Assembly (NCBI GenBank): GCA_033065855.1
Contig: JAVXUO010002183.1
Span: 140,096 to 204,095 of the forward strand
DNA: 64,000 bases
DNA from: Escallonia rubra
Taxonomy: Eukaryota > Streptophyta > Magnoliopsida > Escalloniales > Escalloniaceae
Direction: 5' to 3'
Shown: one piece after another, positions 54,934 through 64,000 of the stretch
How the letters are laid out: each line of letters starts with the position of its first letter
How positions within the stretch are numbered: the first letter of the stretch is position 1
Made by a program: the position numbers and the translations under genes
Notes under the pieces: generated by a model
What the model was told of the DNA's origin: nothing
Database searches by the model: none
What the model saw: the letters and a program-made list of their open reading frames with translations, nothing else

Positions 54934-55308
54934 TCATTTGAACAACATAATAAAGGTACATATAAATCCCCCAAGAAAAAACAACTTCATAAACTTCACA
55001 ATGGCTTCAATCCCTTCAAGTTTGGTAGCCAATTCATTACACCTACAACCACAACTTTGAGCATTTAAACCCATACAGTTTCCTCCAATGCCTCTCTTCT
55101 CATCTTGGCTTGCATTATAGGGTTGACACCAAGTCCAGAAATTGCATTCTCATTTGTCACATACATAAAAAAGCCTCCCACAGCTTGCTTTCTTCTCATC
55201 TTCAACAACTTTTATCCTAGCTCTCTTATTACAAAGACAAAACTTCCATGAATATCTTACATCAACCACAGCTCTCACGGCTTGTCCACTTGTGCTTGAA
55301 GAAGACAT
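54934..55308 (-). pseudogene. GRF-type zinc-finger ORF of the Mutator-like element
   Basis: The minus frame starts MSSSSTSGQAVRAVVDVRYS and reads CLCNKRARIKVVEDEKKASC, GRLFYVCDK, a TGA at 55152-55150, then ECNFWTWCQP. This is the CxC..CGRxFYxC..CxFxxW pattern of GRF zinc fingers, which often accompany plant MULE transposases. After the finger comes a short tail with CGCRCNELATKLEGIEAIV and a hydrophobic end. Without the TGA it would be about 124 residues. It converges on the transposase gene. Confidence 0.75.
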
Positions 55309-55763
55309 TTACCTAGCCAATGTGACATTTCATCAAACACTTGGTGTGCAAAAAAATAATAGAAGAAGAATGAAAGAAAAAATTCAGTTTGAAAGAAAAA
55401 ACAGCATATCATACCTTCAATCTCTTCAATGTGCCAATTTGAGCTTCAACTTCAAGCTGAAGGGGGCTGATTTGCACCAATTTCCTCTCTACCAGCTCTT
55501 CACGGCTGGTTTAGAGGTTTCATACTTTATAATGGTTAAAGAGATCTATCGAAGGGCAAAAACGGGTTTCCCATGAGTATTTGGCAATGCTACTTGCCAT
55601 CCAGGCGCGTTTACCCCAAATGCTGTTAAAAGAGACGGATTTCTTGACGGATGCAACACATTTTTAACCTTAGGTGTCTTCTTGTAACTTTTAAAACTGA
55701 AGGGATCTTTTTACAACTGACCCAAACCACGAGGGTGGTTTATGCACTTTTCCCTAAAATTGA

Positions 55764-56395
55764 GGATGCTCTTTTGTTTGTCCTTGTGGATGATAGATTT
55801 GGTAACTTCAGTTAAGAATTACAACGAGAGGAGTCCTTTTGTAGTTTCTTTATTCACTTCAAAATTATAGTTGCCATGGTTAAGGTTTATTATCCATCTG
55901 GACTGTGACCCCTAGAAGCTGAAGTTAGTACTTATGTGTCACCACCTAAGTCGATAACATGGTGTTTAACAACCGTTGAATATTTTTCTGTGAATGTTGA
56001 ATACTAAATAGGCGAAAGCAATCATAATCTTGTACAGTTTTCTTTCATGAATGCACCATTGTATCTTTATTACTTGCACACGAGATAAGGATGTTAAGGC
56101 GAAAATATATTGGAGAACCAATATATTTGGATGTGAGATTTTCCCATACTCTAAACACAAGAAACGGTCTAGCGCAAGTATTTCTGAGCGGAGACCAAAT
56201 AAGGAAAATGAAAGAAACACCACCCCTGGATGATAGGATTTGGGGAGTTGCTTCTTTCTTTAGGTATCCAGGGTTACAGTTTCGTTAGGTGGTGACCAAA
56301 AAAGGCTTTGTAATTGCGAGTTGTTGAGCTTCTCTTGCAATATGTACTTCCAATCAACATTCGATATGCTGGTTGTTTGGGTTAATACAAATACG
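55764..56395. other. No gene recognised; 3' flank of the IRE1-like family
   Basis: The first 100 bp (GATTTGGTAACTTCAGTTAAGAATTACAA) match 31880-31920, the downstream part of IRE1-like copy E. The MULE therefore landed within that family's 3' flank. The rest shows no gene. Confidence 0.6.
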
Positions 56396-56695
56396 TTTGG
56401 TACCATAGTTGCACAGAGCGTGGGTGTGAGCCGGAGCATGTGCAAGGTTCCGTAGCAAGAGTGTCACTGCTATTGTGAATTTTGGAGTAGGAGCGGGACT
56501 GGGTGCAAGACTCTAGAATGAAGTTCCTGGGTGGGAGCATGACTATTTGGTACCATAGTTGCACACAGCGTGGGTGTGAACGGGAGCATGCACGAGGTTC
56601 CGTAGCAAGAGCGTCACTACTACTGTAAATTTTGGAGTAGGAGAGGGAATGGGTGCAAGATTCGGGAGCGAAGTTCTTGAGTGTGAGCATTGACT
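56396..56695. repeat. Tandem repeat, two units of 150 bp
   Basis: TTTGGTACCATAGTTGCAC and GTTCCGTAGCAAGAG recur with a 150-bp period starting at 56396 and 56546; the units are diverged but colinear. Confidence 0.9.
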
Positions 56696-57109
56696 AGGAT
56701 TGAATAATCCTACAACTAAGTTTGATACTACATTTTTTACTTAAATTATGTGATTATATACTGAATTAATTGCACAGAAGACATCCTATTTTGGGATTAC
56801 CAGATAAAGTATGTTCACCCCATGTGATTGCACACGCATGTTGAAAATATTTGCAATCCAACACATTTTGTCAGACAAATTTTACAAATAAAAGTTCCTG
56901 CACACTTTGCTTCTATATATTATTCCGTAAATATAGAGTAAGTATGAGAATTCTTTTTTTGCAGCCACAGATACCAGTGTCATAGACGGCCGAGAGTAGC
57001 ATATAGAGAGAACACAAATCTTTCAAAACCCTAACTACAAATAAATAAAGAAAATGTCAAGGTTCAATCTTGGCCCTCTACTTCTATGAGAACTATCCAT
57101 TTTCCAAAG

Positions 57110-58125
57110 TCACCGTCACTAAGAGCATATGTTCTTGCATTTCCAAGGGCTGTTGCACTAACGACCGTAAAAACAGGCACAATTAGTCAGATGAAGCCTC
57201 GCATATTCGGATAAGGGTCCTCTTGTACATCATTTATGATGTGACAGTTGATAAAATTATTACTAAATTTTTTTTGTTGCCATTGTTAAATTTGTAGTGA
57301 TAATTTGTCATTAAATACGCGATTTTGGTAAACACTAAAAGAAGAGGCGGCCGAGTAGCAGAGAGAACACAAATAATTCGACACCCTAACTGCAAACACA
57401 TAAAAAAAATCCCTCCGCTTCTATCAGAACTGTCCATATTCCAATATGTTGCCGTTAATAAGAGTATCCGTTATTGCATTTCCAAGGGTTGTTGCACTTA
57501 ACGGCTGTAAAACATGCACAATGGGTCAGATGAAGCCTCATGTGTCCGAATAATGGTCCCCCTGTACAGCATTTATACTGTGATAGTTGATAAAAATATC
57601 ACTAAAAAATATTTTGTCGCTATTGTTAAACATGTAGTGATAATTTTTTGTCCCTAAAATGCATTTAACGATATTTTGTTGTTACAGCATGAGTGCTGTA
57701 CAAGACACTAATCCCTGAATTTTTTAGTGGCAAGTCAGGAAAGTAGCTTTGCTACTCTTATAACTTATTTGCATATTAGTATCTGTTATACCGTTAATAA
57801 GAGTATCTGTTATTACATTTCCAAGGGCTGTTGCACTCAACGGCTGTAAAACAGGCACGATGGGTCAGATGAAGCCTCATGTGTCCGAATAATGGTCCCC
57901 CTGTACAGCATTTATATTGTGATAGTTGATAAAAATATCACTAAAAAGTATTGTGTCGTTATTGTTAAACATGTAGTGATAATTTTTTGTCGCTAAAATG
58001 CATTTAATGATATTTTGCTGTTACAGCATAAGTGCTGTACAAGACACTAATCCCTGAATTTTCCTGTGGCAAGTCAGGAAAGTAGCTTTGCTACTCTTAT
58101 AACTTATTTGCATATTAATATCACC
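57110..58125. repeat. Tandem repeat, three units of about 335-340 bp
   Basis: Units begin CCGT(C/T)A(C/A)TAAGAG at about 57113, 57452 and 57790, and include CATTTCCAAGGG, GTTGCACT, GGTCAGATGAAGCCTC and GTAGTGATAATTT. The second and third are close to each other; the first is more diverged. Confidence 0.9.
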
Positions 58126-58830
58126 ATTCTCATGTTTAACTAAAAAAAAGATACTAATCCCACGTATCCAAATATAAATCCCTATAATGTGCCATGTGAC
58201 ATTCACAAAATGGTTATTCCGAGAAAATACGATAAATTAGCTTTTTTCAAATAAAAAGAAATAAGAGTTTCAGTTACACGATTAGAGCATTGCTACCATC
58301 TAGCCAAAATAAAGTTAAAAGTTAGTTATAGCCCCATGGAATTTTCTTCCCATCCCTGTTGCAATCAGCTAGCCGTTCATATACAAAATTTTCAAAATCA
58401 ACTTTCTTACCTAGGTAGGTGGCCCTCCTTCACTGCTTACAAGTAGGTGAATCTAGAGGTGAAGAGAAGGTTGGCTTACTGAGCCATGTGAATTATGGTA
58501 CTTGCTGGATAGTGTTGAACTCTATTCTGGTTTTTGCGTGCCCTTACCTTTGTTTTTGGTACCAATATATGGTGCTTAGACATTATTTTTATTTTCTCAT
58601 TGTGCATCTTTGATCCCGTTCGTAAACCATTTTCATTTTCAGTTTTGCGACGATAGTAAAAATGATTCCTTTTCAAGGAGAATTAAATGTCACCTAAAAA
58701 GGCGGTGGGGTTTAGTTGCCGACCATCTCCACCGCCCCCTTAAGGTAGCGTGGTTTCATAATTGTTGTAATACATAGCGGACGGCCTATCTCGGTAATAA
58801 TTATAACATTTTATATGGTTGAAATACACG
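58126..58830. other. No gene recognised
   Basis: AT-rich flank. GGCGGTGGGGTTT and ACCGCCCCCTTAAGG (58700-58745) form a short GC-rich fold just outside the inverted duplication edge. Confidence 0.5.
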
Positions 58831-58944
58831 GCTCTTTCGTCAACATGCAACCTTTTCCTTTTCTCTATCAGTAAATAACAATGACCAGCAAACAACATAC
58901 AACAAAGAATATATGATACAGGTTCCACAAAGTTATGCTTATCA

Positions 58945-61900
58945 TCAGTCATGTCCACCACAGCAGCATGCTTCGCAACAAGTGAAACAGCCTAGACATG
59001 CCAAGGCGCCGCAGAGCTGTGTGAGCGCGATTGCACATTGGTCGTTCATCCGTGAACAGGTTTGGATGCAGCACATGCAACAGCAATAGCCACATAGCTT
59101 GCCGCAAAAGTTGGAAGCTGCCCTTACAAAAATCTCCGCAGCCTCTGGCAGTTTTGGTTCATTGGATCCGGGAGGAGTGTTTTCAGCAGTGGCGATCAAA
59201 TTGCCGAAACCGACTCCAAGATTTTGCAGCACTACTAGCTTCTGGGATTTATCATCTCCCACCTGACAGTCGATCTATTTAAAAATCCGAAAACGGAGAG
59301 GAAAAGAAAATCTCCTATTTTAGCCATTATATATATTCTTTTAAAGAGAGAGACCGCAAGATAAACTGTAGTCCTTTGAAGAGACTGCAACAATATTTGC
59401 AGCATATAATGAGCATATATAGTGCGCACCTAGCTTACACATGACAATGACCAAAGTAAATACACTACTTCATATGGCAGACAGTGCGCACCTCTTTTAT
59501 TCTGCTTGCTGTGGCTTTCATTTCTCTCTCGGTCTCGAGCAAAATCATTTGTGTATACTCGGAAACAATGGATTCTTGTACACTCATTTTTACTATCTGC
59601 CAATAAAAGGGAAATGGCTCAGGCAACATCATTATGCATAACGTGAACTTGATGATAAGAGAGTCATAAAAAAGCGACAAGACCTTCCTAAGTAAATTTA
59701 ATGCTATGCTCTAAACTACCCAAAAGGATGAGAATGATCCTGCAATCCTAATCATAGATTAGTTAAGAACCTAGATCATCAAGAAATCATATAGGCAAAT
59801 AACCAGAAAATGCATGCAAACTGGTTCGGATCACATGACCAGGAGTATTACATTCCCAACAATATCATCTAGGTACGCCTCTTTGAGTTGGATGTATCGA
59901 TTCAAACACCAATCTAACATGAAATCGATAATGAGGAGGACAAACAAGCTAATAGAAACTCTGTCCCCTACCCCTACTATTATTCTTATGTGGAAAGATA
60001 AACTCGGATGAAATCAAGTATTGACCTTCTCCTCAAGATCTTTGTTCTTTGAAAACCATGCCTGAGCTGTATGTATTTCAATCTGTTGCTTGCCAAGAAC
60101 CTATTGAACAAAGCATTACCTTCGTCAGACAGTAGAAGGTACCAGAAATAAATGTTAGTTGTCATTAACCCTTGAACTCCTTCAACTTATGATAACAACT
60201 GCAAAGAGAAGGGCGATAGAGTATAAAAATGGAACTTTAACAAATCTTCAAAGCTGATATACAGGACACTGATGATTGGAACAAAAAGAACAAGCCAAGA
60301 GACCGATACGTGATAACTTAAACAGGATTCCCCATATCAGCCAGAAATCTTATGTGCATCAAACTCTTTGGAGGAATTTAAGACATTTACTTCAGTTTGC
60401 TTCAAATCAGGATGTCTATTACATTTTAAAATGGCACCGTCATATGTCGATAAGCTCGTGTCATGGTGTCTTACCTTGTTGAGAGGTATGTCCTTTGTCA
60501 CTTGTGCTTTCAGGTCTACAGAGAAATTGCTCATATCTGCAAGGGTACCTCTGGCTTTAAGAATATCAGGAAAAGCTCCCTGGTATCTGCCTGATACGAT
60601 CAACGGGCTTTCAGACAAAAGGTCTGGCACATGAGAATGGTACACCTAAAATGTGTAAACTCCTTGTTATTTTCAAGAGTAAACTAAGAACAGGTAGAAC
60701 AAGAAAATCTTATTCATTCCCAGAGGCACATCATTTACAACCATTATGCAAAACGCTAGCGAAAAACTATCCTATTTCAGAGGGAAAAAAGAGTCAAGAT
60801 ATGAAGAAATCGACAGACCTTCCATTAAAAAATAACCTACAGATGCATACTCCATTGCAATAGACAACATGGAACAACCATTGGGATCAAGGGATTAAAC
60901 CTTTTATGCAAAAATAACCCAATAATATATAGGTTCTAGAAATCCCTCCACTTGTGGGCACCGCCTAGTATGTCATAAACCTTATGTACTAGGTAGCAAC
61001 TCAAATCTATTTCTTGTGGCTAATTACTTGCCCAGTCATCGATGTTTTAGCTCTAATGCAAGTCTTAGAAGAAGTCTGCGGAATGTTCATGTACTAATAC
61101 ACTTGCATCAGAAATATTTTTCTATTCCATGTGTTTGCACGTATTATCACTAGACCTAGCAAAAGAAGACCTGGACCCGGGGTCGATCCGTATCTGGCCA
61201 AAAAACCCCAGTACGGGTACATATTTGAAGATCCGTGGAAAACCAAACCGACTGGTAATTTTCGGGTCAGTCCGAGTCGGATACGGTTTACCCGTGCTAC
61301 CTGAATTTTTTACTATATAGGTGCTANGGTTTTCACTTTCACTCATTATTTTCTCTCATTTTCTCACAGTACGGCTCCCTCCCTCCCTCCCTCTCTATCC
61401 CTCGCTCTATCTCTCAACGTCGATCTCTCTCACCCACTAGTCAGATCCATCAATATCGGTGTTCTTCACATCAACTCGACAGCGTCTCATCCATCTCACG
61501 CTCTGCTGCCATATCCGTCGCAGACTCTCCGCCTCCAATGTCTCTGATCAGTTCCGCCACGGATCCGTCACATAGCACACATAGCACAGACCAATGTGCG
61601 CTCCGATAGTGGTCTCCGTGACTCCCTGATCGACTTGATAGCTTTGTTACGCTTTTTTATGTTAGCAAATATTATTTTTGTTTACCATATAATTTTTTTT
61701 TTCAGATCTACTTGTATTAGTTGTGTTAATTTTTTGTGTATTTAAGTATTTTACAACGTCAGACTTAGGAATTAGCTTGTTGGTGATTTTATGGTATTTG
61801 TGATAAGATATATGTGCTTATTGTGTTCGGAGACTTCGAGTTGAGATTACTGTGTTAAATTTGAGAATTGAGTTGATCACCCAAGTGATAATTGTAGAAA

Positions 61901-63749
61901 TTAAATTAGAAAGTGATTGTTGTAGTAATAAAAAGGAAGGGCAAAAATACTCTAACAAACATAGCCCAGTGAATCTCTGTTAATAAAAAAATTCAGAAAT
62001 TTAATAATTTACCAGTGGGTATACCCGTCCCACTAGGGGTAGGGTACGGGCACTAAAAAATCTACCCGAAAAAAACCAGATAAAATTTACCCGGACCGCT
62101 TTTATCCGTACCCGGCTGGATTTTACCCTACCCGGCGGGTTTACCCATTTGCCAGGTCTAATTATCGTTCTCCCCAACAATCTCCATGTATTCATATTCC
62201 GAAAGATCTCAACCCTTTACACCCGGGGGAGAAGCCTCGAAAAGTTGCAACAGATTGACCACAAAAAGCAACCACAAAATTCTTAGAAGTTCAAGTTAAA
62301 TTCAGATAAGGAAGAATAAGACCTATTATGTGCTGAACCATGCTTATTCCCCTAATTGGTGAGCTTCTTTTTCTACATAGTGCAATCTACTAATGTATAT
62401 GAACAACTAGATTTAAGAAAAGATACTAAATACTTTACGAGAGACTTAGAGCACTAAAGTAGTTGCAAATTGTAATGAGAAAGTGGAGAATTAGTAGGGA
62501 AATGAATAACAAGCCAGTGAAAGAATACCTCAACTCCATCAAGATCATCCAGACCTCCGACGGTTATATTTGCAACGACGGTAGATAAGGCTCTGGCACA
62601 TAATCCTTCAAATCGAGCCTCAATTAAATCTGACAGAACATATTAGATAAGACAAAAAGCAGGTGAGGTTTATAGGATTTAAGTAAATAATTTGAAGGGT
62701 AACAGAACAATTCATCATAGTTAGCATGAACATAAGTGAGGAATCACAACTCCCAACCACCACGAGAAAAAAAAGAAGACAACATTATAAAATTATATCT
62801 TCCTCATAGATATCAGAACCAAACCAGGCATCGAACTGGTCAAGAGACTGCTTCACCAATTCATTGGTTCAACCAGTGATCCAACGGTTTTCATAAACTG
62901 AAAGATAGACTACTTTGAAAGAAAGAAACTAAACCTCTCAAGTCTTAATTGCATCCATACACAATGTTCAGTGCTACGCTGATAACTCCTACTTGCACAA
63001 AAGCCCCAACCCGTACATCTTGACTATGCGTAAGTACCCTAGTTGCATATAATCTCAAACCGACTTAAAACTCATGGACACATAAAACCATGTGCATTAT
63101 ATACTGGCCGAAAATCACAGATGTGATAAAATGTGGCCTACTTCTTCACCGTAGAAGTACTGAAGCTTATTTTCTTGTTCTGGTGTCAACCACCTAAAAA
63201 AGGATTCTTCCTCGCGACACAAAGGGAAATGGAGCAGATGTGTAAAGTTTTGCTAGTTTTTTAGGAAGGAAAAGAGGAAAACAGGGAGATTCATAAAGGA
63301 CGTTCATTTTGGTAACCAAGTTTATAAGGAATGAAAAAGTTAAGGAGCACTTTTCTGGCTTTTCCCCCTTGACCAAGAGCTTTTGTATAAAATAGAAGGG
63401 GTGGAGTTCTGTTAAACTTTCATAATTAACCAAAACCAAATGACAGAAAAGCATTCCTCGTTCCTGATGACAAAGTTCCGTCACATCTTTACTTACCTAG
63501 ACTCTACAACTGTTTTGAAAGGAAGAAATGGAAAGAATACCAACAGTGGTTAACTGTCCAGAGCAAAAATGAATATTAAGTCACACAAGTAGACAAACCA
63601 TAAGCACAATGGAATTATCTAACAAACTAGATCAATTCAGGGGTAGGGGAGGTCAAAAATACAGAAAATACCTGCATCATAAGCAGCATCATGCTGGCCC
63701 CTGCCAATAAGTGCGAGCATTCGCAAGAAATAATGGTTACAGAATGTAC
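58945..63749 (-). CDS. Inter-alpha-trypsin-inhibitor-heavy-chain-like protein, C-terminal part
   Basis: Visible exons on the minus strand, all in phase: 63749-63672, 62629-62529, 60645-60475, 60100-60026, 59596-59492, 59262-58945 (stop). Reading gives NHYFLRMLALIGRGQHDAAY, EARFEGLCARALSTVVANIT, VPDLLSESPLIVSGRYQGAF, QIEIHTAQAWFSKNKDLEEK, SEYTQMILLETEREMKATAS, then LQNLGVGFGNL and a Cys-rich end (NFCGKLCGYCCCMCCIQTCS to CCEACCCGGHD). This resembles the C-terminal half of plant vWA/ITIH-like proteins such as Arabidopsis At1g19110 (recalled, not searched); molecular role unknown. No frame damage is seen. The N-terminal exons lie beyond the right edge. The 60645 acceptor is less certain than the others. 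A 1-kb element sits in one intron. Confidence 0.75.
61151..62160. mobile_element. Non-autonomous hAT-like element in an intron of the ITIH-like gene
   Basis: The termini are TAGACCTAGCAAAAG and, inverted, TAGACCTGGCAAATGGG. The flanks ATTATCAC (61143-61150) and ATTATCGT (62161-62168) are an 8-bp duplication with two changes. GC-rich CCCGGCGGGT/GGGTA ends enclose an AT-rich middle. One base is undetermined (N at 61327). The matching intron of the plus-strand gene copy lacks it. Confidence 0.75.
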
Positions 63750-64000
63750 CTACAAATGTGTGTGTCAGCTAACAGATCAAGAAGTCGCAACTTATGCTTC
63801 TCCACGCAGTAAAAGTAAATTCATGCCACTTTCAGTTTTTCAATAGACGAAGTCACGCAAAGCCAGCAGTTACATTGGAGCATGAAATGATGTATGGTCC
63901 AGAGCCTATGTTACATGGACTCATCAGAATGCGTAGAGTACCCGTGTCGGAGAATCGACACTTGGACATGGGTATGGGATATGTGTATGACACATCTCAA

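Larger units (their letters stand above)
49802..55754 (+). mobile_element. Mutator-like element, 5.95 kb, with intact ends
   Basis: Terminal inverted repeats of 114 bp (49802-49915 and 55641-55754) begin GGGAAAAGTGCATAAACCAC and differ at only a few sites. TAAAATTGA lies perfectly on both sides (49793-49801 and 55755-55763), a 9-bp duplication typical of Mutator. It carries a transposase gene and an opposing zinc-finger frame, both with stops. Insertion is recent on the evidence of the ends. It split sequence downstream of the IRE1-like copy. Confidence 0.95.
58830..64000 (-). repeat. Large inverted duplication, right arm
   Basis: Counterpart of 34510-38802. It continues to the window edge; the last 240 bp still match (reversed) about 34510-34740. 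Confidence 0.9.

Overview
The window is nuclear DNA of a flowering plant, most likely a eudicot. The evidence is intron-rich genes with GT/AG introns and plant-type proteins, plant transposon families with target-site duplications, and an LTR element primed by the plant initiator-tRNA motif TGGTATCAGAGC. I cannot name the species from sequence alone. I rebuilt the gene models by hand from splice sites, reading phase and family resemblance, so exon edges are predictions.

Left third (1-17,000), ordinary genes. A RecQ-type DNA helicase (RECQL3-like, minus strand, running off the left edge) contains two micro-exons of 8 and 4 nt. It is divergently arranged with a complete 40S ribosomal protein S29 gene (plus strand). 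A repeat-bearing spacer separates these from a complete methylthioribose-1-phosphate isomerase gene (minus strand, methionine salvage).

Middle (17,000-34,500), accessory DNA. It holds a retroposon-like insertion, a small LTR element of about 2.7 kb with a minisatellite interior, a CpG-motif-rich element, a hAT-type element with a perfect 8-bp target duplication, and a GC-rich element. Between them lie broken copies of one gene family that I read as an IRE1-like pseudokinase plus KEN-type RNase domain. Most copies sit head to head as inverted repeats of about 0.6-1 kb per arm. One pair is nearly identical and has only a 23-bp spacer. A second copy of the RPS29 promoter, 5' leader, exon 1 and part of intron 1 lies directly upstream of that pair, so transcription from it would run into a self-complementary RNA. 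This is the most interesting arrangement in the window.

Right half (34,500-64,000). A long inverted duplication carries an inter-alpha-trypsin-inhibitor-heavy-chain-like gene. The plus copy (34.8-38.7 kb) is broken; the minus copy (58.9-63.7 kb and beyond) looks intact. Between the copies lie a kelch-repeat gene and a truncated relative of it, a copia relic, a 1.28-kb Mutator-type element with a 9-bp target duplication, and a related element half. A 1,453-bp tandem duplication contains the first exon of the longest IRE1-like copy. A 5.95-kb Mutator-like element, with 114-bp terminal inverted repeats and a perfect 9-bp target duplication, carries a decayed MURA-type transposase and an opposing GRF zinc-finger reading frame. 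Three sets of tandem repeats or insertions fill the rest. Single-copy housekeeping genes at the edges thus flank a zone built by transposition, inversion and tandem duplication of a few gene fragments.
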